Shown piece after piece: positions 1-8,150 of a DNA stretch of 64,000 nucleotides (the stretch's first letter is position 1; every line of letters starts with the position of its first letter). The stretch spans positions 208,230-272,229 of the forward strand of contig CAWANG010000036.1 of assembly GCA_963783175.1 (NCBI GenBank). The letters run 5' to 3'. A program made the position numbers and the translations under genes. This DNA comes from Roseiarcus sp963783175. Its GTDB lineage: Bacteria > Pseudomonadota > Alphaproteobacteria > Rhizobiales > Beijerinckiaceae. Below the pieces are notes generated by a model. It ran no database searches. It was not told the DNA's origin and saw only the letters and a program-made list of their open reading frames with translations.

Positions 1-2
1 TT

Positions 3-158
3 CCCGAGCGGCGGGTCGTGATTCACCACAAGCGCGGGCAAGGCGACGCCATCGATACGCGGGCGCCGACGGGCGAGGCCGCACGGCTCGATCCGCCCGG
101 ATTCGGGGTTGCGGTCGAGGCTTTGTTCCCCGCGCCTGACAGGCGCTCTCGCCGGTGA
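3..158 (+). CDS. C-terminal end of a Uma2-like protein (partial)
   Basis: An open frame enters from the left edge and stops with TGA at 156-158. The 51 visible residues include RRVVIHHKRGQGDAI and LDPPGFGVAVEALF. This resembles the end of Uma2-family (DUF820, PDDEXK-fold) proteins, which close with a strand pattern of the RRVVVH type followed by a PPG turn and a helix ending in LF. The catalytic part lies outside the window, so the family call rests on the tail only. Function of most Uma2 proteins is unknown. Confidence 0.45.
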   Translation, partial: PERRVVIHHKRGQGDAIDTRAPTGEAARLDPPGFGVAVEALFPAPDRRSRR

Positions 159-176
159 TGCGATCCCGCGCGGACC

Positions 177-581
177 TCAGAATTTGAACAGCGTCAGCCC
201 CGGCGCGGCGTTGCCGAACTGGTCGGTAAGCCGCTCCCGGCCGCGCATGCCTGAAAACGTGCCCTCGATCGGAGTCGGTTGATTGAACGTGTCGTACACG
301 TAGCCGTTGTAAGAGCCCACCGGCACAGCCGTGCCGGCGGTCAGGTACGACGGCCGGGCATGGACGGTGATCTGCCGGCCGGCCGGCGCCGGATGCTTGG
401 CCCGCTTTTGCAGCGCAGTTTGGCGCGGCTTCGCCTTGTGGGGCGTCGTCTGCGCGGGTCCCGCCTGCAGAGGTCCAGTCTCTAGGGGCCCCTCTTCCAG
501 CGGCCCCGTCTGGGCGTTCGCGGCCGAAGCGAGCGCGCCCGCAAGCGCGGCGGCGGCTAGGAGCCGAACGAAACGAACCAT
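177..581 (-). CDS. Small secreted proline-rich protein, unknown function
   Basis: This encodes 134 residues. The start at 581 is chosen because an N-terminal signal peptide follows directly (MVRFVRLLAAAALAGALA, cleavage probably after ANA). A preceding AAGGAAGG stretch can act as ribosome binding site. The mature protein begins with four short repeats of the type GPLEE/GPLET/GPLQA, then a basic stretch, then a C-terminal part of about 60 residues with aromatic and glycine residues. The frame stays open upstream into the permease gene, but that extension is only shadow. It is not in the exporter operon: about 200 bases separate the two. I do not recognise a family; a periplasmic or surface role is inferred from the signal peptide. 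Confidence 0.6.
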   Translation of the reverse strand: MVRFVRLLAAAALAGALASAANAQTGPLEEGPLETGPLQAGPAQTTPHKAKPRQTALQKRAKHPAPAGRQITVHARPSYLTAGTAVPVGSYNGYVYDTFNQPTPIEGTFSGMRGRERLTDQFGNAAPGLTLFKF

Positions 582-784
582 GATGCCTTCCTTTCGCTCG
601 ACGCAGTCAGCTCGATATAGGGCGGCGCGCTGAATGCAAAAGAGCGAGGTCGCGTCGAAGGTTCGGGGCCGCCTTGAACGATCGCCCCCGTGTTTGCCCT
701 GCCTGTTACGGAAAATCAATGCCGGCCGCGGACGGGTATCCCAGCGCCGGACCCGAGGTCGAAATTCAGCGGCGCGGTTCGAGG

Positions 785-1915
785 TCAGTCGAGCGACTTG
801 CGGAATCTCAGCACGCTCGCCGCCAATAGCACGACGCCGAGAATCGCAAGCGCCAGCATCTGCGGCCAAAGCACGCTCAAGCCCACCCCCTTGAGAAATG
901 TTCCGCGAATGACAATGAGATAGTAGCTCATCGGGTTGATGGCCGAAAGCCACTGCATGAACACGGGCATGGTGAAGATCGGAAAGCTGAAGCCGGAGAG
1001 GATGAAGGCCGGATTGACGACGAAGAAGTTGGTCGCGAACGCCTGCTGCTGGGTCAGGCAGACAGTGGAAATGAGGAGGCCGATGCCCAGCACGCTCAGC
1101 AGATAGAGCGAGGTGCCAAGCAGCAGCACAAACGGATTGCCGACGAACGGGATTTCGAACCACAGCGTTCCAACGCCGGCGATCAGCGCCGTCAAGGCAA
1201 GGCCAACGCAGAAGAAGGGGATCGTTTTTCCGAGGATGAATTCCAGGGGACGGATCGGGGTGACCATGATCTGTTCCAGCGTGCCGACCTCGCGCTCTCG
1301 CACGATCGCAAATGAGGTCAAATTGACGACCATCACCAGCGTCAGCGTCGCTATGACGCCGGGCACGAAGAACCAGCGGCTGTTGTAATCCGGGTTATAC
1401 CAGGGCCGTTGCTCGAGCGTCACCGTCGGCGGGGGGGGCTGAGCGGGGTGGAGGCGGCGCGACAGGTCCTGCGCCATGTCCTGCGCGTAGGCCGAGACGA
1501 TTTGATTGACATAGCCAAGCGCGATCAGCGCGGTGTTCGAGTTGGTCCCGTCGACGATGATTTGCGCCGGGGCGGAAGCGCCCTTGCGCAACTCCTCGGC
1601 GAAGCCAGCCTGGATGACGATCGCGACGACCGCATCCGACCGGTCGATCGCGGCGCGGATGTCGGCCGGCGTCCTGGCCGTTTCGACGACGTCAAACCGC
1701 CCGCTGTCGGCGAAGCGCGAAATGAGCTCGCGGCTCTCCTGGCTGTGGTCGAGATCGAGCACGGCCGTCGACACGTGATAAACTTCGAAGGTCGCCGCGT
1801 AGCCAAAGATGATCACCTGAATGAGCGGAGGAATGACGAGGCGGAAGCGGGCTTGGGGATCGCGCAAGAGTTGCAGGAACTCTTTCAGCACCAGGCTGGT
1901 GATGCGGCCGAACAT
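785..1915 (-). CDS. ABC-2 type exporter permease (YbhR/YbhS type)
   Basis: 376 residues. It has the architecture of ABC2_membrane_3 permeases: one N-terminal membrane helix (about residues 22-42), a large periplasmic domain, then five hydrophobic segments in the C-terminal half. The start MFGRITSLVLKEF is preferred over an upstream in-frame start because ABC-2 permeases begin with this amphipathic LVLKEFLQLLRDP element and it lies 4 bases behind the previous permease. It is the last gene of a minus-strand operon of fusion protein, two ATPases and two permeases, like E. coli ybhGFSR. The two permeases would form the membrane pore. The substrate cannot be read from sequence; drugs or other hydrophobic compounds are typical. 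Confidence 0.88.
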   Translation of the reverse strand: MFGRITSLVLKEFLQLLRDPQARFRLVIPPLIQVIIFGYAATFEVYHVSTAVLDLDHSQESRELISRFADSGRFDVVETARTPADIRAAIDRSDAVVAIVIQAGFAEELRKGASAPAQIIVDGTNSNTALIALGYVNQIVSAYAQDMAQDLSRRLHPAQPPPPTVTLEQRPWYNPDYNSRWFFVPGVIATLTLVMVVNLTSFAIVREREVGTLEQIMVTPIRPLEFILGKTIPFFCVGLALTALIAGVGTLWFEIPFVGNPFVLLLGTSLYLLSVLGIGLLISTVCLTQQQAFATNFFVVNPAFILSGFSFPIFTMPVFMQWLSAINPMSYYLIVIRGTFLKGVGLSVLWPQMLALAILGVVLLAASVLRFRKSLD

Positions 1916-1919
1916 CGCT

Positions 1920-3053
1920 TCACCCCAGCGTCTTGCGGAAGGCGCGGGCCGCGAGGAGCCCCACGATGGCGGCGTAAAGCGCCAACAGCGCAATCGGCGC
2001 GATCAGATCGCCAAGCCCGCTGCCCTTCAAAAACACCGCTTTCAAAATCGCAAAGTAATACCGCGCCGGCACCAGATAGGTGACCCCCTGAATGACGGGC
2101 GGCATCTGGTCGATCGGGAAGGCGAAACCGGAAAGCAGCGTCGTCGGAAGGAGGGTCGCCACGAGGGCGATCTGGCTCGCGCCGACCTGGCTCCTGATGC
2201 TCGCCGAAATGAAATAGCCAAGGCCCAAGACGACAACGAGGTACAGCGATGTTGTCAGAAACAGCGTTGTGACCGTCCCTCGGAACGGCGCCTCGAACCA
2301 GTAGACGGCGATGACGAGGCACAGCGCGGCGTCGACGAGCCCGATGAAGAAATAGGGCAGGATCTTGCCCGCCATCAATTCCATGCGGGTGACCGGCGTC
2401 GACACCAGAACCTCCATCGTGCCTCGCTCCCACTCGCGCGAGAGCGTGAGCGACGTCAGCTGGGAGCCGACCAGGGCGAGCACTAGGGCGACGACGCCCG
2501 GGATGATGAAGTCGCGGCTCACCAGATCCTCGTTGAACCACACCCGGTACTGCGCCACGGCCGGGGCGACCGGCGGCTGCTGGCCGAGGCTTTGCGTCCG
2601 CTGCACTTGAACGGTTCCGGAAAACGAGCCGACCACCGATTGCGCATAGCCGAGCGCGATATTCGCGGTGTTGTCGTCGGTCGCGTCCAGGAACGCCTGC
2701 ACCGAAGTGGAATTCGTCGCCGCCAAGTCCTGCGAGAAGTCCGGCGGGATGACGATCGCCATCTTGCAGCGTCCGCGGTCGATAGCGCGCTTGACTGCGT
2801 CGTAGTCATGGTCCGTCTCCACGATGTCGAAATAAGGCGACGCCTGGAAGGCCTTCATGAGCGCTTGGCTATTCTGGCTGCCCTCGCGGTCGAAAGTGCA
2901 GATCGTCACGTGCTTGATGTCGAGATTGACGCCATAGCCGAGCAGCGCCATCTGCATGAGCGGCATGAGGAGCACGACCATCAGGCTGCGTGGATCGCGC
3001 CAGACCTGAATGATCTCCTTCTTGGCGATCGCCATGACGCGGCGGAGATTCAT
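1920..3053 (-). CDS. ABC-2 type exporter permease
   Basis: 377 residues. It has the same layout as its downstream neighbour: MNLRRVMAIAKKEIIQVWRDP at the N-terminus with a membrane helix at about 20-40, a periplasmic domain of about 130 residues, and five to six C-terminal membrane segments. The pair probably forms a heterodimeric channel. Its start overlaps the end of the ATPase gene by 4 bases, which points to translational coupling. Family knowledge: ABC2_membrane_3 / YbhS-YbhR permeases work with YbhF ATPase and a HlyD-like periplasmic adaptor. Confidence 0.88.
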   Translation of the reverse strand: MNLRRVMAIAKKEIIQVWRDPRSLMVVLLMPLMQMALLGYGVNLDIKHVTICTFDREGSQNSQALMKAFQASPYFDIVETDHDYDAVKRAIDRGRCKMAIVIPPDFSQDLAATNSTSVQAFLDATDDNTANIALGYAQSVVGSFSGTVQVQRTQSLGQQPPVAPAVAQYRVWFNEDLVSRDFIIPGVVALVLALVGSQLTSLTLSREWERGTMEVLVSTPVTRMELMAGKILPYFFIGLVDAALCLVIAVYWFEAPFRGTVTTLFLTTSLYLVVVLGLGYFISASIRSQVGASQIALVATLLPTTLLSGFAFPIDQMPPVIQGVTYLVPARYYFAILKAVFLKGSGLGDLIAPIALLALYAAIVGLLAARAFRKTLG

Positions 3054-4015
3054 TTGGTCGTTCCGCGCGCCTTGTCGGCGCCGACGAGCTGGACGAACAC
3101 GTCTTCGAGCGTCGGTTTGATCGGCTCGATGCGGGACCAGCCAAGCCCGCGCGTCTTGAGAAGCGTCTCGATCGCGGGCAGGTCGCGCGCGGCCTCGTCG
3201 ACGACAATGTGCAGCGACGAGCCGAACGGCGCGACATCTCGCACGCCCGGCGAGCCCTCAAGCGCTTCGAGCATGGCGCCGGGGTTATCGCCTTCGACGA
3301 GCAGGATCTCGCCGTGGATCGCGCTGCGCTTGAGTTCGCTTGGGCTGCCTTGCGCCGCGAGCTTGCCGCCGTCGATGAGCGCGATGCGATTGCAATATTC
3401 GGCTTCGTCCATGTAGTGGGTCGTGATGACGACGCAGACCCCGTCCCCGGCGAGCGAATAGATGAGGTCCCAAAATCGGCGGCGCGACGCGGGATCGACG
3501 CCTGAGGTCGGTTCGTCGAGAAAAAGGATCGCCGGTTCATGCAGGACCGCGCAGCCGAGCGCGAGGCGCTGCTTCCAGCCCCCGGAAAGGTCGGCGACGA
3601 GCGCGGTTGTCCGGTCCTTGAGCCCCGCCATGTCGATAGCGAACTTCAGCCGCTCTTCAAGCCGCGCGCCCTTGACCCCATAGACGCCGCCGAAGAATCG
3701 GAGGTTCTCGATGACCGAAAGATCGCTGTAGAGCGAGAACTTCTGCGACATGTAGCCGATGTGCTCGCGCACCCGCTCGGGGAAGCGGGCGACGTCGAAC
3801 CCCGCGACCTGCGCCCGGCCGCCGCTCGGGCGCAAAAGCCCGCACAGGATTCGAATTGTAGTCGACTTGCCCGCGCCGTTGGGGCCAAGGAAGCCGATGA
3901 TCTCGCCTGCGCTCGCTTCGAAGCTGACGGCGTCCACCGCGACGAAATCGCCGAAACGCTTGGTCAATCGATCGGCGACGATCCTGATCTCGCTGACCGG
4001 GCCTCCGCTCGTCAC
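3050..4015 (-). CDS. ABC exporter ATP-binding protein (second ATPase)
   Basis: 321 residues with all nucleotide-binding motifs of CcmA/ABC-2 ATPases: Walker A GPNGAGKST at about residue 43, a Q-loop SQKFSLYSDL, the signature DLSGGWKQRLALG, Walker B AILFLDEPTSGVD and the switch histidine in TTHYMDEAE. The C-terminal 90 residues match the accessory domain of YbhF/DrrA-type subunits. Its start overlaps the stop of the preceding ATPase by 4 bases. E. coli YbhF carries two ATPase domains in one chain; here the two halves are separate genes. Confidence 0.92.
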   Translation of the reverse strand: MTSGGPVSEIRIVADRLTKRFGDFVAVDAVSFEASAGEIIGFLGPNGAGKSTTIRILCGLLRPSGGRAQVAGFDVARFPERVREHIGYMSQKFSLYSDLSVIENLRFFGGVYGVKGARLEERLKFAIDMAGLKDRTTALVADLSGGWKQRLALGCAVLHEPAILFLDEPTSGVDPASRRRFWDLIYSLAGDGVCVVITTHYMDEAEYCNRIALIDGGKLAAQGSPSELKRSAIHGEILLVEGDNPGAMLEALEGSPGVRDVAPFGSSLHIVVDEAARDLPAIETLLKTRGLGWSRIEPIKPTLEDVFVQLVGADKARGTTK

Positions 4016-4953
4016 CCGTCGTCCTCCCCGGTGAGGAGCGAGACGAACAGGTCCTCGATCGATGGCGCAATGCGCTCCATGTCGTCTGTGGCGACGCCGG
4101 CGCTCTCAAGCGCAGCCTTGAGCTCGCCGGATCGGCGATCGACAGTGTCGACGACGACATGCACGCAGTCGCCCATCAAAATCGCGCCCTTGACCCCTTC
4201 GAGTCCGCCCACGACGTCGCGCGCCCGCCGCGCCTGACGGGTCGTGATGGCGACGATCTCTCCCGGCATCAGCGCCTTCAGCGCAGCGGGCGTGTCGCAG
4301 TAAGCCATTCGTCCCTGTCGCAGGAGGCCGAGCCGGCTGCAACGCTCGGCTTCATCGAGATAGGAGGTCGCAATGACGATCGCGACGCCCTCGCCTCTCA
4401 ATCCATAGAGAATGCGCCAGAAGTCGCGCCGCGACACCGGATCGACGCCGGCGGTAGGCTCATCGAGCAACAGAACCTTCGGCGTATGGATGAGCGAGCA
4501 GGTCAGCCCGAGCTTCTGTTTCATGCCGCCGGACAATTGCCCGGCGCGGCGTTTGCGAAACGGCGTCATGCCCGAGGCGGCGAGAAGCCGCGCCGCGCGT
4601 TCGTCGCGGGCGCGCCGATCGATGCCGAACAGGTCGGCGAAGAAATTGATGTTCTCGTCGACCGTCAGATCTTCGTAGAGCCCGAAGCGCTGCGGCATAT
4701 AGCTGATGTGCGAGCGCGCAATCTCAGGCTCCGCGACGACGTCGACGCCTTCGATGAGGATCGAGCCCTCGTCCGGCGTCATCACCGCCGCCAGGAGGCG
4801 CATGATCGTCGTTTTTCCGGCGCCGTCCGGGCCGACGAAGCCGAAAACCTCGCCCTTGGCGCAGTCGAGATTCAACCCGTCGACCGCAGCCACGCCGCCG
4901 AAGCGCTTGGTGAGGTTGCGGACCTCGATCGCCGCCTTCGCCGGCTCGCTCAC
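4012..4953 (-). CDS. ABC exporter ATP-binding protein (first ATPase)
   Basis: 313 residues, starting with GTG at 4951-4953. The GTG is chosen because it overlaps the stop of the fusion-protein gene (GTGA) and is followed at once by SEPAKAAIEVRNLTKRFGG, the usual ATPase opening. Motifs: Walker A GPDGAGKTT, where the usual second Asn is Asp; signature QLSGGMKQKLGL; Walker B VLLLDEPTAGVD; and a switch region ATSYLDEAERC that lacks the His, as in the first half of YbhF. The missing His suggests one degenerate ATP site in a heterodimer with the next ATPase, which has the His. Confidence 0.9.
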   Translation of the reverse strand: MSEPAKAAIEVRNLTKRFGGVAAVDGLNLDCAKGEVFGFVGPDGAGKTTIMRLLAAVMTPDEGSILIEGVDVVAEPEIARSHISYMPQRFGLYEDLTVDENINFFADLFGIDRRARDERAARLLAASGMTPFRKRRAGQLSGGMKQKLGLTCSLIHTPKVLLLDEPTAGVDPVSRRDFWRILYGLRGEGVAIVIATSYLDEAERCSRLGLLRQGRMAYCDTPAALKALMPGEIVAITTRQARRARDVVGGLEGVKGAILMGDCVHVVVDTVDRRSGELKAALESAGVATDDMERIAPSIEDLFVSLLTGEDDG

Positions 4954-5967
4954 GGCTGGCCGGGCGCCCGCACGGGAATCCTGGCGTCGGCCGGCAGGCC
5001 GGGGACCAGTTCGTGCGAGGGGTTCTCGATGTCGATTCGGATCCGGTAGACGAGCGTCACCCGCTCGGCGTGCGTCTCGACGCTTTTCGGCGTGAATTCC
5101 GCCGCCTCCGAGATGAACGAGATGCGGCCCGGATATTCTTTTCCTGGATAGGAGTTGGTCGTGACAATCACCGCTTCGCCGAGCCGGATCTTGCCGACGT
5201 CCGGTTCGTTGACATAAGCCCTGAGCCACACGTGGCCGATGTCGGCGAGCGTGACGATCGCAGCCCCCGGGCGACACGACCTCGCCGAGCTCGGCCTGGC
5301 GCACCAAAATGACGCCATCAAACGGCGCCCTCAGCGTCGTATAGCCGAGGACGATCCTGGCCATCTCGAGCGACGCGCGGGCGCTGTCGATATTGGCGAT
5401 GGCGAGCGCGATTCTTTTGTCGGCGGAGGCCTCGATCGCCTTGTCGCGCTCCAGCGCCGCTCCCGATTGCTTGTGAGCGGTCTCGGCGACGTCGCGGGCG
5501 TCGACGGTGCCCGCGCCCTTGGCGAGAAGGGTCTGCGCGCGGTCGAATTCGAGCTGCTTGAGGGCAACGTCCGCTTCGTCGCTGGTGACGGTCTTTCGCG
5601 TCGCCTCGACGTCCTGTTCGGCGACGTCGAGTTGCCGCATCTGGGAGTCGAGCGTCGCCTGCGCAATCGCGATCTGCTGGTTGTAGTCGGAGTCGTCGAC
5701 GCGGGCGAGCACCGTTCCCGCTTTCACCTGCGCGCCCTCGTCGAACGGAAGCTCGACGATGCGCGACTGCACGGTTTTGAAGCTCACGACGCTCTCGTGC
5801 GCCTCGATGTTGCCGGAGACGATGATGAAGTCGGCCCTCGGCGCGCCTCCCATCCATACCGGCAGATTCGCTTCGATCCAGGGCCGGGCGACGTCCTGAT
5901 AATGGAAGACGGCGAAAGCCCCCAACCCCAGGATCAATGCCCCTCCCCAGATCAAAAGTCTGCGCAT
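4950..5967 (-). pseudogene. HlyD/YbhG-type membrane-fusion protein, frame broken
   Basis: This is the periplasmic adaptor of the exporter. It has an N-terminal membrane helix (LLIWGGALILGLGAFAVF), a biotinyl-lipoyl half (VSGNIEAHE), a long helical hairpin rich in Ala/Asp/Lys, and the second lipoyl half TTLRAPFDGVILVRQAELGEVV. Near 5268-5273 a run of five G/C bases shifts the frame. Removing one base gives an uninterrupted GAAIVTLADIGHVWLRAYV and a normal C-terminus ending at 4950. By chance the shifted frame runs on into the ATPase. The start at 5967 is preferred because a -10-like element (TATAAC, about 6022-6017) and an FNR-type box place transcription start near 6010; an ATG also exists at 6009. 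A sequencing indel is as likely as a true mutation. Confidence 0.8.
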
Positions 5968-6016
5968 CGCCGCCACGAAAAGCTCCACGCCGCCTTTCGG
6001 GAGCAGCATGCCGACT

Positions 6017-6056
6017 GTTATAAAGTGACCGTGGCGCTAGGTTTGACCTAGGTCAA
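6017..6056 (-). promoter_or_regulatory. FNR/FixK-type box and -10 before the exporter operon
   Basis: TTGACCTAGGTCAA at 6043-6056 is a perfect palindrome of the form TTGA-N6-TCAA, the site type of Crp/FNR-family regulators (FNR, FixK, DNR). On the minus strand a -10-like TATAAC follows at about 6022-6017. The box centre would then lie about 40 bases upstream of the start, the usual activating (class II) position. Expression of the exporter at low oxygen is an inference. Confidence 0.55.
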
Positions 6057-6151
6057 GCCGCGCCCGATCGTCGGGCGGATTGCCGCAAGCGCAAAGGTCG
6101 GGCACTGTGGCTCGATCGGCATCGCAGGGAAGGAAAGAGGCAAGGGCAAGC

Positions 6152-7288
6152 ATGTTCGCGTTGTCCGCAGACCATCTCGCCGTCCGCGACATGGCGAAAA
6201 CCTTCGCCGACGAGCGCATCGCGCCGAACGCGCTTCGCTGGGACGAGGCCGAGCATTTTCCGGTCGACGTCCTGCGCGAGGCCGCGGCGCTCGGCATGGC
6301 GGCGATCTATGTCGTCGACAAGCATGGCGGCAGCGGCATGAGCCGCCTCGACGCGGCGCTGATCTTCGAGGCGCTGTCGACCGGTTGCCCGTCCGTGGCG
6401 TCCTTCCTATCGATCCACAACATGGTCGCCTGGGTCGTCGACCGCTTCGGCTCGCCGGAGCTGAAAGGGCGCTACCTGCCCCGGCTTGCCAGCATGGAGC
6501 TGATCGCCAGCTATTGTCTCACCGAGCCCGGCGCCGGGTCCGACGCCGCGGCGCTGACGACGCGCGCCCGGCGAGACGGGGCGGATTACCTGCTCGACGG
6601 CGTCAAGCAGTTCATCTCCGGCGCCGGGGTGAGCGATCTCTATTTGGTGATGGCGCGCACCGGCGAGGGCGGGGCGGCCGGCGTCTCCGCCTTCCTGGTC
6701 GAGAAGGACACGCCCGGCCTCAGCTTCGGGGCGAAAGAGAAAAAGATGGGATGGCGCGCCCAGCCGACCCGCCAGGTGATCCTGGAGGGCGTTCGCGCGC
6801 CCGCGGCCAATCTGGTCGGCGTGGAAGGGGGCGGGTTCAGGATCGCGATGGCGGGGCTCGACGGCGGGCGGCTCAACATCGGCGCCTGTTCGATCGGCGG
6901 CGGCCAGTCGGCGCTCGACAAGGCGATTGCCTATATGCGCGAGCGCAAGGCGTTCGGGCGCCGCATCGCCGACTTCCAGGCGCTGCAATTTCGCGTCGCC
7001 GACATCGCGACTTCCCTTGAGACCGCCCGTTCGGTGCTCTGGCGCGCGGCGAGCGCGCTCGACCAGCATTCGCCCGAGGCGACCCGCCTCTGCGCCATGG
7101 CCAAGCAGACGGCCACCGACGCCGGCTTCAATGCCGCCAACGACGCGCTGCAACTCTTCGGCGGCTACGGGTACCTCGCCGACTACGGCGTCGAGAAGCT
7201 GGTGCGAGACCTCCGCGTGCACCAGATCCTCGAAGGAACGAACGAGATCATGCGCGTCATCGTCGCGCGCGGGCTGATCGAAAACTGA
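6152..7288 (+). CDS. Acyl-CoA dehydrogenase, probably isobutyryl-CoA dehydrogenase
   Basis: 378 residues. The start at 6152 follows an AAGGAAAGAGG ribosome binding site and begins MFALSADHLAVRDMAK. The three acyl-CoA dehydrogenase domains are present: helical N-terminal domain, the FAD-binding signature YCLTEPGAGSDAAALTT at about 130-147, and the C-terminal domain with KQTATDAGFNAANDALQLFG and the catalytic Glu in ILEGTNEIMR near residue 365. These signatures and the length match short-chain acyl-CoA dehydrogenases. The gene for 3-hydroxyisobutyrate dehydrogenase lies two genes downstream on the same strand, which favours isobutyryl-CoA oxidation in valine breakdown. The exact substrate is inferred from context. 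Confidence 0.87.
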   Translation: MFALSADHLAVRDMAKTFADERIAPNALRWDEAEHFPVDVLREAAALGMAAIYVVDKHGGSGMSRLDAALIFEALSTGCPSVASFLSIHNMVAWVVDRFGSPELKGRYLPRLASMELIASYCLTEPGAGSDAAALTTRARRDGADYLLDGVKQFISGAGVSDLYLVMARTGEGGAAGVSAFLVEKDTPGLSFGAKEKKMGWRAQPTRQVILEGVRAPAANLVGVEGGGFRIAMAGLDGGRLNIGACSIGGGQSALDKAIAYMRERKAFGRRIADFQALQFRVADIATSLETARSVLWRAASALDQHSPEATRLCAMAKQTATDAGFNAANDALQLFGGYGYLADYGVEKLVRDLRVHQILEGTNEIMRVIVARGLIEN

Positions 7289-7296
7289 GCTTGACC

Positions 7297-8103
7297 ATGC
7301 AAGCGCCATTCGATCTCGACCCCTATCTCTCCCGGATCGGCTATTCCGGCCCGACCAAACCTGATCTCGCGAGCCTCAGCGGCCTCCTTGCCGCCCACAT
7401 GAACGCCATTCCGTTCGAAAATATCGATGTCCTGCTCGGTCGCCCGATCAGCCTCGATCTCGAGTTGCTGCAAAAGAAGATCGTGGCAGGCCGGCGCGGC
7501 GGTTATTGCTTCGAGCAGGCGACGCTGTTCCTTGCTGCGCTACGCGCGCTCGGCTTCGAGGCGACGCCGCGAACCGCGCGGGTCATCCTGGTGCTCAAGC
7601 CGGACGCGGCGCCGCGCGGACACATGATTCTCGTTGTCCGCCTGCCCGAGGGCGAGTTCATCGCCGACCCCGGCCTTGGCGGAATGGGTTGCCGGGCGCC
7701 CATTCCCGTCAGCGGGACGCCTGCGCGGGAAGGCGATGAGCTCTGGTCGATCCGGACAGAGGACCGAAGGCGGGTGCTTGAGGTCGAAAGTCCCGAGCGC
7801 CGCCTCGATGCGTGGATCGCCGGGTTCGACGAGGACAACTGGGCCGACTTCGAGGTCGCGAACCATTGGTACTCGACCCATCCGGCCTCGCCGATGGTCA
7901 ATCGCGTGATGCTGCGGACGATGATCCCGGGCGGCCGGCTGACCGTCATGAACCAGGACGCGACCCTTCGCGCCAAAGGCGTGACGGAACGGTTCGAACT
8001 TAAGGATCGGGCAGCTCTCCGGCGTCTCGTGCGCGATCATTGCGGTTTCGACTGCCCCGAGATCGAGGCCATGCGCATCCCTTCGGCGCCGGACTGGAGC
8101 TGA
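7297..8103 (+). CDS. Arylamine N-acetyltransferase
   Basis: 268 residues from ATG 7297; an in-frame TTG at 7291 is possible. The enzyme moves acetyl from acetyl-CoA to aromatic amines or hydrazines. The Cys-His-Asp triad can be read: Cys in RRGGYCFEQ (about residue 71), His in RGHMILVV, and Asp in FIADPGLGG. The opening DLDPYLSRIGYSG and the segment IPFENIDVLLG are also typical of the family. It starts 8 bases after the acyl-CoA dehydrogenase stop and lies in one strand run with mmsB, so it is probably cotranscribed with valine catabolism genes, though no direct metabolic link is known. Confidence 0.93.
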   Translation: MQAPFDLDPYLSRIGYSGPTKPDLASLSGLLAAHMNAIPFENIDVLLGRPISLDLELLQKKIVAGRRGGYCFEQATLFLAALRALGFEATPRTARVILVLKPDAAPRGHMILVVRLPEGEFIADPGLGGMGCRAPIPVSGTPAREGDELWSIRTEDRRRVLEVESPERRLDAWIAGFDEDNWADFEVANHWYSTHPASPMVNRVMLRTMIPGGRLTVMNQDATLRAKGVTERFELKDRAALRRLVRDHCGFDCPEIEAMRIPSAPDWS

Positions 8104-8150
8104 GATCCTTTCGTGGCTCTGCCGCCGGCCCCGTTCCTGCAGGAGATCAG

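Noticed and set aside
4012..6009. 665-residue fusion of HlyD and ABC ATPase
   Set aside because: The middle part is out of frame; both real genes are seen in their proper frames with a GTGA overlap.
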